Shown here: piece by piece, positions 52,501 through 62,172 of the stretch
How positions within the stretch are numbered: position 1 is the first letter of the stretch
How the letters are laid out: each line of letters begins with the position of its first letter
NCBI GenBank assembly: GCA_000200715.1
Contig: DP000238.1
Coordinates: 1,266,593-1,330,592 of the forward strand
Origin: Cenarchaeum symbiosum A
Lineage (GTDB): Archaea; Thermoproteota; Nitrososphaeria; Nitrososphaerales; Nitrosopumilaceae
Direction: 5' to 3'
Length of the DNA: 64,000 bases
The notes under the pieces: model-generated
The model's database searches: none
Told to the model about the DNA's origin: nothing
The model's input: only the letters and a program-made list of their open reading frames with translations
Made by a program: the position numbers and the translations under genes

Positions 52501-54237
52501 ATGGAATCGCACGACGACGTATCCCGGATACAAAAAAGGTACACATTGACACTGATCAACCCATCTTCGCGCTATCTATCACTGGCCTTCTCGGTGGTGG
52601 TGGTCGCCGTCCTGACAGCCGTGGCCACCATAGTGTACAGGCAGGGGGACGACACAGCCTGGAGGATCATGCTGGTGATGCCAGTCCTGCTGGCCACCCA
52701 GTATATAGACTCGCTCTTCATCAGGAACAAAGAGATCTCAAAGTCGCTGCACATGGCGCTCTTTGGCAACTCCATCTGGCTGCTCACAGCAGCGGCCGGC
52801 CTGGGGGCCGCATACATACTTGGCAAGCCCGAGATATCCTACTTTTACATCGCCGAGGGCATGTTCTTGCTTGCCAGCTTCAGAATAGGGATATTCACCA
52901 CGACCCTTGGCGCCAGCTTGCGCAAGGCCTGGCTGGTCTGCTTTTTGCAGCCGGTGGCGATATTCCTGGCGATAACGCCGGCAGACATGTGGGTGCCGGC
53001 GCTCACCGACCCTGCCGCCCTTCTTGTCGGCGCCGCCTTTCTCGTTATAACCACGGCATGGTCCCGCTGGACCGACAGGGCAGGCATGCCCAACGTCAAG
53101 AGCACGCACAGGCTCATACAGGCGTACCTCTTCTCCGTATCGAGGAATGATCCCAGCGAGGTTGAATCTATAATAGAAGAGCAGTCGAGTCCGTCCAGGG
53201 TATCCACCACGCAGATCCGGCTCAACACGGGCGGGGACGGCCGCGACTTTAGGATTGTTCTGCCGGACATACACCCGGGCCCGTACCACCCCGTCGGGGG
53301 GAGCAACATACCGTACCTGATATACAAGAACCTTGATTCGTCCGCGATGGTAATGCACAGCATATCGGACCATTCGCTGAACCTGCCCTCGCAGACCGAG
53401 GTGAAAAACTACCTCAGCAGCCTCTCGCACGGCGCGGTCGTCGGCGAGGGGGCCCGCTGTGCAGAGCCCGTCACCGTCCAGGTGAACAAGGCCCGCGCGG
53501 CAGGGCTGCTCTTTGGAAAGACCGCGGTCCTGTGCCTGTCGCTCTCCCCGCACGGCATGGAGGACATACCGCTCCACATAAGAAACGAGATTGAGCAGTT
53601 CTCCAAGAGCCGCGGCTTTGACGGCGTGCTCGCCGTGGACTGCCACAATGCAATGGGGGAGGGGCTCTCCGACGCGGATTCCGCGGACCTGCTGGCAGCC
53701 TCAAAGTCGGCTCTAGACGCGCTAAGAAACAGGGAGGCGCATGATCTCGAGTTTGGCTATGCAAACTCTGACGACATGGGGCTCGACGCGCCTGACCTCG
53801 CGCTAGGGGGAATAGGGATACTCTGCCTGCGGATAAACGGCAAAAAGTTCTTTCTCGGCTGGGCCGACGCCAACAACATGGAAAACGGCGTCCGCGAGGA
53901 GATAGTCAAGAGATTCTCGGACAGCGGCAGGGAGCTCATAGAGATATGCACGTCTGACACCCACTACAGCACGGGGGTGAGGAACAGAAACGGGTACTAT
54001 CAGCTGGGCATAGTCTCCAAGGCGGCAGAGATAGCCGGGTGGTATCTAGACGTGGCCAAGAGGGCCGAAGCAGGCATAAAGCCCGCCTCGTTCGAGGTGC
54101 TCGAGCACGTGGTCAGCGCCAAGGTGATGGGCCCCGGCATATTCAGGGACTATTCCAGGGCGGTGGACCGGTCGATGGTGATAACAAAGATTGTCATGGC
54201 AGGCTGCGCCGGCCTGTTCCTGCTCAGCCTGCTCTGA
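52501..54237 (+). CDS. DUF2070 family membrane protein
   Basis: The 578-residue protein has an N-terminal membrane domain of about six spans (residues about 24-190) and a large cytoplasmic part with IVLPDIHPGPYHPVGGSN, HSISDHSLNLPS and AVDCHNAMGEG, plus a C-terminal span (VITKIVMAGCAGLFLLSLL). These His/Asp motifs are typical of DUF2070, a family found across archaea and of unknown function; the conserved His and Asp hint at a hydrolase. It is probably co-transcribed with secG. Confidence 0.9.
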   Translation: MESHDDVSRIQKRYTLTLINPSSRYLSLAFSVVVVAVLTAVATIVYRQGDDTAWRIMLVMPVLLATQYIDSLFIRNKEISKSLHMALFGNSIWLLTAAAGLGAAYILGKPEISYFYIAEGMFLLASFRIGIFTTTLGASLRKAWLVCFLQPVAIFLAITPADMWVPALTDPAALLVGAAFLVITTAWSRWTDRAGMPNVKSTHRLIQAYLFSVSRNDPSEVESIIEEQSSPSRVSTTQIRLNTGGDGRDFRIVLPDIHPGPYHPVGGSNIPYLIYKNLDSSAMVMHSISDHSLNLPSQTEVKNYLSSLSHGAVVGEGARCAEPVTVQVNKARAAGLLFGKTAVLCLSLSPHGMEDIPLHIRNEIEQFSKSRGFDGVLAVDCHNAMGEGLSDADSADLLAASKSALDALRNREAHDLEFGYANSDDMGLDAPDLALGGIGILCLRINGKKFFLGWADANNMENGVREEIVKRFSDSGRELIEICTSDTHYSTGVRNRNGYYQLGIVSKAAEIAGWYLDVAKRAEAGIKPASFEVLEHVVSAKVMGPGIFRDYSRAVDRSMVITKIVMAGCAGLFLLSLL

Positions 54238-54847
54238 CCTGCCTCATGGAATCCAGGTTGCCGTAAAACTCGTCTATAAACGACTGAAAAGCCGATATGG
54301 GGACTACGGGCGCCCCGTCTATCATTTGTATGCCCTCGCTGTGCAGGGTGACAAGAACGGGCACGGCAACTGCCCCGCCCGTGGACGCAACATAGTGCTT
54401 TGTGCGGCCTATCTGCTTTTGCACCACCTTGCGAAGTGCCGCCGCGCCCGTCCTCCGCCAGTGCTTGCAGTCGATAAGCAGCGCTATGCCCAGCCTTATC
54501 CCAACCACGTCGATCTCCATGCGGGGCTTTTTGAGCATGAGGTTTCTCATTGTCGCAAACCCGTTCTCGGCCAGTATCTCGGCTGTCAGCCCCTCAAAGT
54601 CCCTCCAGTGTATCAGCTCGGCGGCCTCTTCCACGGGCGCGCCCTGCCCGAGCGCTGCCATCACCGCCCGGAGGCGGTCCCCCTCGGTAAACTCGAATGC
54701 ATCCCCCGCGTCCCTTCCAATGCCTGCGCGTTCAAGCGCCCTGAGCATCCTGGCCGCATCGGCCCTGCCCGCCTTGGTGGCCGCGGCAAAGTCCTCCTCC
54801 GAGACTCCACCCGGTATTATACCCGGCAGGCAGTCGAGCAGGTCCAT
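54224..54847 (-). CDS. PD-(D/E)xK restriction-endonuclease-like protein
   Basis: The 207-residue protein has an N-terminal helical region and a nuclease-like core at about 105-180: ENGFATMRNLMLKKPRMEID, VVGIRLGIALLIDCKHWRR gives the D...(x)CK motif of the fold, and Gln-rich KVVQKQIGR follows. The family includes Mrr-like and Holliday-junction-type nucleases; the substrate is not determinable. It overlaps the end of DUF2070 by 14 nt. Confidence 0.7.
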   Translation of the reverse strand: MDLLDCLPGIIPGGVSEEDFAAATKAGRADAARMLRALERAGIGRDAGDAFEFTEGDRLRAVMAALGQGAPVEEAAELIHWRDFEGLTAEILAENGFATMRNLMLKKPRMEIDVVGIRLGIALLIDCKHWRRTGAAALRKVVQKQIGRTKHYVASTGGAVAVPVLVTLHSEGIQMIDGAPVVPISAFQSFIDEFYGNLDSMRQVRAG

Positions 54848-55092
54848 GGCATCACACTTTCCATGGCCGTGATAAACCTAGGGCCGCGGCTGCCAGGTAT
54901 ATGGCCGCAGAAAATAGCGGAGAATGGAACGAATGCCCAAAAAGTGGTTTTACGCACAAGCGCCCGCCGGGATGCCGTGCGTCTTTATTCCACCATGTCC
55001 GGGCGGCCGCAAATCCGCGCGGCCTGCAGGATTGCCGGGTTTGAATTTGCCCCCATGCCACCCTTAATTACGGGCTAGACAGGACTCTTCCC
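54848..55092. other. Divergent spacer upstream of SBP gene
   Basis: The spacer separates the nuclease-fold gene from the solute-binding-protein gene. CCTTAATTACG near 55061-55073 is a candidate TATA box for the latter. I see no other gene. Confidence 0.4.
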
Positions 55093-57558
55093 ATGCGGAT
55101 CCTGCCAGCCGTGGCGGCGGTACTGCTGCTCGCCGGGGCCGCCTGGGCCCACGGGGAGAAGGGCACATATGTAGACGACATCAGGTTCATACAGTATCTA
55201 GACGAGAGCACGGCCCTCGAAGAGGTCAGGCACGGCAACCTGGATCTATACTATTCCAGGATATCACCCGACAGGATAGAGGCGGCAGGCTCGAGGGAGG
55301 GCCTGCAGGTCTTTTCATCGACTGGCGGCTCGTACAGCATACTGGTCAACCCGGCAGAATCAAAAGAGATCAACCCGTTCTCGTCAAGGGAGGCCCGGTT
55401 CGCGCTCAACTATTTGGTGGACAGGGGGCTCATAGTCGACGAGCTGATGGGAGGGTACGGCGTGCCAATGGTGTCAAACTACGGCCCCTTTGATCCCGAC
55501 TACCTGCACATACTGGACCAGCTGGAATCATTCCGCTTTGAGTACAACCCCGCCCTTGCGGACGGGATGATATCGGGCGCCCTGGAGGATGCGGGCGCCA
55601 GCAAGGTAGGCGGCATGTGGCAGTCAGAAGGGGAGCCCGTCGAGGTGCGCGTCTTCATACGGAGCGACGATCCTGTAAGAAAGTCGATAGGGGAGATACT
55701 CGCCTCCGAGCTCGAAGATATGGGCCTGGCTGTACAGAGGGACTATGGGGACCTCAACAAGGCGCTAGTGGTGGTGTACGGCTCGGATCCCGCGGAGCTA
55801 AAGTGGTCGCTGTATACTGAGGGCTGGGGCGGCCGGTCTGCGTTTGTCCGGTACGACCCTCTAGGGCTGGGCCAGATGTATTCCCCGTGGTTCTCCAGCA
55901 TGCCCGGCTTCAACAACCCGGCCTATTGGAACTATGAGAATGTCCGGCTCGACGAGCTGACCCAGAGGATATTCACCGGCAACTTTACCTCGGCAGAAGA
56001 GAGGGCGGATTTAATCAGGGAGGCGACGGCCGAGGGCGTCTCTGAATCGGTCCGGGTGTTTCTGGCCGCAAAGGTGGACCAGTACGTTGTGAACAGCGGA
56101 GTAGAGGGAATAGTCAACGACTTTGGGGCAGGGGTGCCAAGCAGGTTCACCCCGATAAATGCAAGGACCGGCTCTGAGACCCTGGAGATAGGGGTCAAGC
56201 AGATCTACCAGGGCGCGTGGAACCCGGTCATGGGGCTAAGCGACAGCTACAGCACGCAGATATGGAACACATTGTTTGATCCGGGGATATTCAAGCACCC
56301 GTATACGGGGGAGAGCTTTGCGGTCCGGACAGACTGGGAGGTCGAGACGGCGGGGCCCGGCGAAAGGCTTGCCGTGCACCCGGGGACGATAACATGGGAT
56401 CCCTCCTCCCAGGAATGGATAGAGCTGCCCCCCGGCTCGACTGCAGTAAGCAGGGCCACCTTTGAGATGGCCTTTGCGGACTGGCACAACGGGCAGCCCA
56501 TGGATATGAACGACATACTGTACTCTGCATACTTTGTGCTCGAATGGGGCTCAAGCCCGGGGGAGGATGACAGGACGCATGATTCAGAGTACACCCCGAG
56601 GGCGGCAAGCAGCGCCGAGACCCTGGTCGGCCTCAGGCCGATAGACGGGGATACCATCGAGGTGTACATCGACTATTGGCACTTTGATGAATCAGAGATA
56701 GCAGACCGCGCCTCCGTGTGGAGCCCCATGCCGTGGGAGGTCTACGCGGCCATGGAGGAGGCGGTCCTGGACGGCAGGGCGTCGTTTTCGCGCTCGGGCG
56801 CGGTCAGCGGGGGAATAAGCTGGCTCTCGCTGATAGTCCCCCAGGACGCGGAGATGATCAGGGGGTATCTGGAGGATATGAGATCCTCGGGTACAATACC
56901 TGCCCCGCTGCAGGGCCGCGCCGGAGAAGAGTACACCGCCTCCAGGTACAGCTCGTCGATATCCTGGGTAGACGAAAAGGGGCACGCCGTGATCAGCAAC
57001 GGCCCGTTCTACCTGGAAGGGTACTCGCCGGAATCTAGAACCATACGGGCTGCTGCATTCGACGACGAATCGTACCCGTTTGAAGAGGGCAGATGGGGCG
57101 GCTTTGAAGAGGTCAGGCTGCCCAGGATCACGGGCGCAAAAGTGCCGGATATAGTGGTCATGGGCGATACCCTCGAGGTGCCCGTAAGCACAGAGGATGC
57201 ATCTTCACTGTACTATTTCCTGTCGGGCCCCGGCGGGGACCATGCATCTGGCGTGCTAGATGTGGGCGGCGGCTCGGCGGTGATCCGGCTCGACGGGCCC
57301 GCAACGTCCAGGCTGGGCGAGGGGGCAAGCGATCTGAGGATGTTTGCAGTCTCAGACGAGGTGCTCCGGCCCGACATATACGAGACGAGTTTTCTTGCGC
57401 TTGCCGCAGGGCCCGCCGAGCTGCCCCCCGTGCGGGCAGGGCAGGCCGCCGTTCCGGCAGAGACAGGGTGGCTGTGGGCAGCAGCGGCAGCTGCCGCCGC
57501 GGCAGGCGCGATGGTACTGTTAAGGAGTCCCGTCAGGAGGGCTTTTTCCCGGTTATGA
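55093..57558 (+). CDS. ABC solute-binding protein, family 5, membrane-anchored
   Basis: The 821-residue protein has a signal peptide (MRILPAVAAVLLLAGAAWAH), a family-5 (peptide/nickel) binding fold whose halves include FALNYLVDRGLIVDELMGGY and DMNDILYSAYFVLEWGSS, a C-terminal beta domain, and a final span (WAAAAAAAAAGAMVLL). It would hold a solute (peptide, nickel or chelate) and feed the DppB/DppC-like permeases, although it is several kilobases away and on the other strand. It is bigger than usual, with an acidic insertion. A C-terminal anchor is typical of archaeal binding proteins. Confidence 0.85.
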   Translation: MRILPAVAAVLLLAGAAWAHGEKGTYVDDIRFIQYLDESTALEEVRHGNLDLYYSRISPDRIEAAGSREGLQVFSSTGGSYSILVNPAESKEINPFSSREARFALNYLVDRGLIVDELMGGYGVPMVSNYGPFDPDYLHILDQLESFRFEYNPALADGMISGALEDAGASKVGGMWQSEGEPVEVRVFIRSDDPVRKSIGEILASELEDMGLAVQRDYGDLNKALVVVYGSDPAELKWSLYTEGWGGRSAFVRYDPLGLGQMYSPWFSSMPGFNNPAYWNYENVRLDELTQRIFTGNFTSAEERADLIREATAEGVSESVRVFLAAKVDQYVVNSGVEGIVNDFGAGVPSRFTPINARTGSETLEIGVKQIYQGAWNPVMGLSDSYSTQIWNTLFDPGIFKHPYTGESFAVRTDWEVETAGPGERLAVHPGTITWDPSSQEWIELPPGSTAVSRATFEMAFADWHNGQPMDMNDILYSAYFVLEWGSSPGEDDRTHDSEYTPRAASSAETLVGLRPIDGDTIEVYIDYWHFDESEIADRASVWSPMPWEVYAAMEEAVLDGRASFSRSGAVSGGISWLSLIVPQDAEMIRGYLEDMRSSGTIPAPLQGRAGEEYTASRYSSSISWVDEKGHAVISNGPFYLEGYSPESRTIRAAAFDDESYPFEEGRWGGFEEVRLPRITGAKVPDIVVMGDTLEVPVSTEDASSLYYFLSGPGGDHASGVLDVGGGSAVIRLDGPATSRLGEGASDLRMFAVSDEVLRPDIYETSFLALAAGPAELPPVRAGQAAVPAETGWLWAAAAAAAAAGAMVLLRSPVRRAFSRL

Positions 57559-58153
57559 AGAGCGTGCCCATTTCGCGCCTCCACGCGGCCCTGCCGCGCG
57601 GATCGGTGACTCTCCGCGACGAAACCCTAAAGCCCGCGCCGCGGAATGCGGCCCTCCACTCTTCCTCAGAGAGCAGCTGCATCTCCATGCCGCACCTCTT
57701 GGGCCAGCCAGCCGTGGCCGTGTTCTCGCCGTAATAGTCGGTCCCGCAAAAAAAAGTGCCGCCCTTCCGCAGCAGCGAGTAGACACTCGAGACGGCCGCC
57801 CCCACCGACGGGGAATAGTATATCGCCTCCATCGAGAATGCATAGTCGAATGGCCCGCCGCTCCACTCTTCAAGTCCTGTCCTGAAGAACTCCTCCTTGG
57901 GGCCAGCAAGGGAGCTTGCAAGCTGTATCATGTTGGCGCTCTTGTCTATGCCGACTGCCCTTGTGCAGCCCTTCATGCCTGCGGCCCTTCTTACGAGCCA
58001 GCCGTTGCCGCAGCCCACGTCAAGGAACTCAAACGGCCGGCGGAACCGCACCCCTTGTAGAAAGCCCACTACAGTCTTGCCGTGCTCCTGCTCCATGCGC
58101 TCCGAGCGCCCGTCAAGCGCCCACCCGTCGAAGTTGCGGCCTACGTCGTCCAC
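57533..58153 (-). CDS. SAM-dependent methyltransferase (class I)
   Basis: From a GTG at 58153 (MDDVGRNFDGWALDGRSERM) the protein has the Rossmann SAM motif FEFLDVGCGNGWLVRRAAG, then VGIDKSANMIQLA, FDYAFSMEAIYYSP and LRKGGTFFCGTDYY, as in Methyltransf_11/25 enzymes. The frame is open to 58279. Substrate unknown. It overlaps the upstream gene by 26 nt at its 3' end. Confidence 0.8.
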   Translation of the reverse strand: MDDVGRNFDGWALDGRSERMEQEHGKTVVGFLQGVRFRRPFEFLDVGCGNGWLVRRAAGMKGCTRAVGIDKSANMIQLASSLAGPKEEFFRTGLEEWSGGPFDYAFSMEAIYYSPSVGAAVSSVYSLLRKGGTFFCGTDYYGENTATAGWPKRCGMEMQLLSEEEWRAAFRGAGFRVSSRRVTDPRGRAAWRREMGTLFITGKKPS

Positions 58154-58203
58154 GGTGCAGCGGGCGCGGCTTGCAATTTCAAGGTTGGGTACGCGGGGGC
58201 AAG

Positions 58204-58884
58204 ATGCAGGCGCGGGTTCAGGCCTGGAAGTTCTTCCGCGCCTTGCCGGGATCTTGGCATATAAGCCGCCGTTTGGCATATAGAATCATGGGGGAACAGC
58301 CCGTGCCGCCTGAAAAGTCACGCAAGCGCGAATGGGTGCGCCACGAGTGCAAGTACTCGAACGCGATGTGGCATGCAGACTGGCACATCATAAAGGATCC
58401 CGATATCGAAGGGCTGAACCTGATGGCATTCATGGATGATGCATCGCGGTGCATCGCCGGCTGGGGCATCTTCGACGAGGCAGCACCGGAAAAGTCGGTG
58501 CATGTTCTGCGGCACGCCATAGAGCTCTTTGGAAAGCCTGCCAGCATGCTACCCGGCAAGGGGCCGTGCTTTACGGCGGGCAAGGGGCGGGAGTCCCTCT
58601 TTGAGGATGAGCTGGGCAGGAGCGGCATCAGCCTGGCGGGCCCCCGGCCTGGCCGCCCCCAGATCGGCGCCAAGCTGGGGCGGTTCTTTCGGACCTTCGA
58701 GATGGAGTTGCCCTACTTTGAGGACGTGGAGGCGTTCATGGAGCATTACAACGAGAGGAGGATCCACACCTCCCTGGACGTGGCCCACTACGAGGTTCCC
58801 CTGGAGGCCTTCAGGCGCAAGAGGACCCCGGAAGGGTACAGGGAGGCCCACCCACGCTGGATGGAGGAGTATAGCAAGGACTAG
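58204..58884 (+). pseudogene. Transposase (rve/IS481-like) remnant, catalytically dead
   Basis: The 226-residue product starts MQARVQAWKFFRALPGSWHI, then MWHADWHIIKDPDIEGLNLM, FMDDASRCIAGWGIFDEAAP and FEMELPYFEDVEAFMEHYNE with a SLDVAHYEVPLEAFRRKRTP end. It aligns with an integrase core, keeping the first Asp (HADWH). The second Asp, normally in a SDNG turn, is lost (LPGKGP), as is the Glu normally in GKLERFF (AKLGRFF). The usual N-terminal helix-turn-helix is short or absent. No inverted-repeat ends were found, but a 75-bp tandem repeat adjoins it. It is a dead element. Confidence 0.8.
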
Positions 58885-59141
58885 CGGACATGATTTTCAT
58901 ATCGTACGGGCAGGTGGTCCATGCAGGTGGTAAAAACCCACTTTGACACGCTTCTGTGGGGGCGAACCTGATTTTCGGACAGTACGGGCAGGCCCGTAGA
59001 TCCGGTAAAAATCCGCTTTGACACGCCTCAGCGGGGGCGAACCTGATTTTCGGACAGTACGGGCAGGCCCGTGGATCCGGCACAAATCCGCTTGAATACG
59101 CCTCTGTATAGGCGGACATGATTTTCGGATAGTACACCCGT
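58884..59141 (+). repeat. 75-bp direct repeat array, about 3.5 units
   Basis: TGATTTT recurs at 58891, 58969, 59044 and 59119 (periods 78, 75, 75). Each unit reads GCGAACCTGATTTTCGGACA then GTACGGGCAG and later TTTGACACGCCT. Units differ by substitutions and small indels. It abuts the 3' end of the dead transposase and is not a CRISPR: the units have no spacers. A minus frame across it is open only because the unit is a multiple of three. Confidence 0.85.
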
Positions 59142-59159
59142 AGAAAAGCTACTGAAAAC

Positions 59160-59167
59160 CTAAATAG
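59160..59167 (+). promoter_or_regulatory. TATA-like box of the large secreted protein gene
   Basis: CTAAATAG is about 27 nt before a GTG at 59191 and closer to a TTG at 59182. Confidence 0.55.
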
Positions 59168-59190
59168 AATGCTCAGAGGCTTTGATCCTA

Positions 59191-62172
59191 GTGAATCGTC
59201 AGCTCCTCGCCATCCCCTTGGCCGTAATGCTGCTCATCCCCGCCCATGCGGTAACGGGCCAGTTCTCTGACAGCATAATCATTTTAGACAACTTTGGCAT
59301 GCACGCCCGGGGCGAGCCGCTGTTCATATTCGGCGAGATAACCCTGCTGGAGCCCGATGCATACCTGATAATGCAGGTGATCAACCCGCATGGGGACATA
59401 TGCCAGATCCAGCAGCTCAGCCCCCTGCCTGACGGGCTCTTCATCAGCGAGCCGATACCCCTCAAGGGCAGGATATGCGGTGTAACAGGCGATTATGAGG
59501 CCAGGCTCTTCTACGGGGGGGCCTCCACGTCTGCTGCATTTACTGTAACCACCGATACATACCCCGAGCCCTCTGCAGAAGTCCAGGAAGAGAGGGGCGC
59601 AACTCTGGTAAGCGACAAGATGGACTCGCTTGAATCAATAGGAGGCCCGTTCGGCGGCCCCGGCATCACGCTCAACGTAGAGCGCGGGGAGCTAATCAGT
59701 GCCACGAGTATAGACGAAATAGAGAGAATATACAGGGACCTCTGGCTGGACTATAACATAGAAGATGAAGTGTACGAGCTGGATCCCGCCTTCCGGCCGG
59801 CCATCACAGCCATGCTGGCATCCACAGACAGGCTGATCGATGACGGCAAGCTTCCACCCACCGAGGCGGCCAAGATCCACGGCGAGACGTACTCGGCGGC
59901 ATTCCGCTATGAAATAGGCGACAAGCAGGAGGCCGTCGAGAGGCTCAACGACGTCTTTGTGACGCTCCAGAACGCAGACCCCGAAAAGGCGGTAGTGGAG
60001 AGGCCCCCCACGTATGCAGAGCTCGAGGAGGGCCTGCAGAATATAATGACCAAGAGCGGAACCATCCTGGGCGAGGACGTAAAGGAGGAGCTATTCTTCA
60101 TATTCTCGAGGGGGACGGTCCCCCTGTACGCAGAAGAGCTCGGCGAGCTGCTCGGCATGCTCACAGAGGCAAGGTATGTGGATGTGATCACCCGCAAGGA
60201 CAACCCGCTGTACAGGCTGGTGCAAAACGACTGGGAGTCCGCAAGGAGCTCCCTGCCGGAAAAGAACAGCATAGAGGACCTGCTTGAATCAAGGGACAGG
60301 GTGGGCAAGCTGTATAGTGCGACACTGCTTCTGCGCGACCTGGATGATGTATCCAGGTTTATAGACTCTGACAGGGAGGAGAATTCCGAGCTCATCCAGC
60401 TTGTGCTGGACGACTGGGAGGGCCTTGTGCGCGGGCTGGAGCTGGCGGGATCCGTCGACGACATACTGGAATCGCGCGGGGAAATAGGCAGGATGAAATC
60501 TGTAATCGATATAACGTCAAGAATATCCAAGGTGGTGGAGATAACCCGCGCCGTGGGATCCGACTCCGCCACGGAGGAGGGCTGGGCCGACCTTTTGGAC
60601 AGGGTGGGGGCGGCCTCCAGCATGGACGAGGTGCTGGAGATAGTGACCGAGTTTGACGCGGCGATGAGCGAGCTGCGCGAAAAGAGGAGCCCCGTGTCGA
60701 TACTCCGGTTTGATTATGAAAAGCTCCGCAGCCTGGCAGAGGTGCAAGGCGACACCGGGAACCTCATAAAGATAGACAACGCCCTCAAGTATCTAAAGAA
60801 CGCAGAAGAGGTGGAAGAGGGCCAGGCGTCCGTCAGCAGGCTGGACAGATCCGAGGTGCTGCTGGCATGGGCAAGCGAGTCGCTCCCCGGAATAAGGGCT
60901 GATCTTGAATCGTACGGCAAGGAGGACCACATATCGAAGGCGTCTGACATACTTACCCGCGCAAAATCAATAGAGAACCTCGTCGACTTGAGCCTGCGGA
61001 ACAGCAGGTTCCTTCCAGGGTACACCAACTTTACGGATTCAATGAAGGACAGGATAGACGAGGCCCGGAACCTTGTGATAAAGAGGGACTTGGATGCTGC
61101 CGATTCAATGGTGCGGTCGCTGTTTGATGAGTGGCAGCAGGTCAGGCAGGCGTATACGGAGGATCCCCGCGGGTCCGCCGCAGGATACAACCTCGACGAG
61201 CTCAAGAGGATCGAGCTGCGCGAGAGGCTCGACGATCTGGACGGCGCGACGGGCAACTTTTACAACGCGGACTTTGCTGCACACCAGTCCGAATACAACG
61301 GGCTCGTCGATGACGCAGAAGAGGCCATAGATCTCGGCAACTTTGTCGACGCAGAATCCCGGATAGACGGGATAGGCTTCTTTTTGGAGGACCACCTGGC
61401 GCTAAACCACGACGGGATAATACTCGACATACGGTACGACGTGGAGCGGGACATCTGGTCGATGGAGGGCTATCTTGACAAGACCGCGGATACGCGGCAA
61501 AAGCTATTCGTTACAGTATACGACGAGGAGAAGAATACCGTAAGCAGCCTCTCGTTCCGGGATACGAAAAATGGCGAGTTCTTTACCAACTGGCACGCGC
61601 CGGCAGACCCCGGCCTCTACGTGGTGATGCTCGAATGGGAGAATGCGGCTGCATCGAGCGTGATATACGTGCCCGAAGAGCCGAGGCACCAGGAGGAATC
61701 CGGGAGCGGCGACCTGCTCGAGGTGACCCGCGAGTTTGAGGAGATCACGGGGTTCATAGAGGAGTTTGGCGGCAGCAGGGCCGGCCTTTCGGCCATAACG
61801 GACGTGATGGATGCTGTCAGGGACGCAATAGTGGACAAGGACGCGCGCGCAGCCGAACGGCAGCTCGACGCGCTACGGCTGGCCATAGAGAGATACCTGC
61901 CTGCGCGCTCGCCCGAGGCGGTGATAGACGCAGAATACAGCAGCGGCAACCTGCACCTGTCCGGGGCGGTGCAAAAGTCCGTCCTGTTCAGCGAGGACAT
62001 ATTTGTAGATATATTCGACCAGAGGGGAGACAAGGCAAGGGAGGTCGCCCTCAAGGATTCCGCCGGTGGACAGTTCGGCGAGACGGTACAGGTGGCGCTA
62101 GAGCCCGGCATATACGTGGCGCAGCTCAACTACCACAGCTCTGTCGTGACAGACTTCTTTACGGTAAACTAG
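59191..62172 (+). CDS. Large secreted or surface protein (993 aa)
   Basis: A GTG at 59191 begins MNRQLLAIPLAVMLLIPAHA, a signal peptide. The N-terminal beta-sandwich-like region (about 25-130) is followed by a very long mostly helical middle with repeated LESRxxxGRM/VGKLY-like units (DLLESRDRVGKLYSATLLLR; DILESRGEIGRMKSVIDITS) that suggest an internal repeat. Two beta domains close the protein (about 755-850 and 915-993), the last with a GIYVAQLNYHSSVVTDFFTV end. No anchor or catalytic motif is seen. It is probably an S-layer-associated or adhesion-like protein, possibly thaumarchaeal-specific. A TTG at 59182 would add three residues. Confidence 0.8.
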   Translation: MNRQLLAIPLAVMLLIPAHAVTGQFSDSIIILDNFGMHARGEPLFIFGEITLLEPDAYLIMQVINPHGDICQIQQLSPLPDGLFISEPIPLKGRICGVTGDYEARLFYGGASTSAAFTVTTDTYPEPSAEVQEERGATLVSDKMDSLESIGGPFGGPGITLNVERGELISATSIDEIERIYRDLWLDYNIEDEVYELDPAFRPAITAMLASTDRLIDDGKLPPTEAAKIHGETYSAAFRYEIGDKQEAVERLNDVFVTLQNADPEKAVVERPPTYAELEEGLQNIMTKSGTILGEDVKEELFFIFSRGTVPLYAEELGELLGMLTEARYVDVITRKDNPLYRLVQNDWESARSSLPEKNSIEDLLESRDRVGKLYSATLLLRDLDDVSRFIDSDREENSELIQLVLDDWEGLVRGLELAGSVDDILESRGEIGRMKSVIDITSRISKVVEITRAVGSDSATEEGWADLLDRVGAASSMDEVLEIVTEFDAAMSELREKRSPVSILRFDYEKLRSLAEVQGDTGNLIKIDNALKYLKNAEEVEEGQASVSRLDRSEVLLAWASESLPGIRADLESYGKEDHISKASDILTRAKSIENLVDLSLRNSRFLPGYTNFTDSMKDRIDEARNLVIKRDLDAADSMVRSLFDEWQQVRQAYTEDPRGSAAGYNLDELKRIELRERLDDLDGATGNFYNADFAAHQSEYNGLVDDAEEAIDLGNFVDAESRIDGIGFFLEDHLALNHDGIILDIRYDVERDIWSMEGYLDKTADTRQKLFVTVYDEEKNTVSSLSFRDTKNGEFFTNWHAPADPGLYVVMLEWENAAASSVIYVPEEPRHQEESGSGDLLEVTREFEEITGFIEEFGGSRAGLSAITDVMDAVRDAIVDKDARAAERQLDALRLAIERYLPARSPEAVIDAEYSSGNLHLSGAVQKSVLFSEDIFVDIFDQRGDKAREVALKDSAGGQFGETVQVALEPGIYVAQLNYHSSVVTDFFTVN

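Noticed and set aside
58811-59137. Minus frame with 25-residue Cys-rich repeats
   Set aside because: It arises from the 75-bp DNA repeat being a multiple of three; no TATA box or family, and it runs into the transposase end.
58884-59141. CRISPR array
   Set aside because: Units are contiguous 75-78-bp repeats without variable spacers and there are no cas genes.
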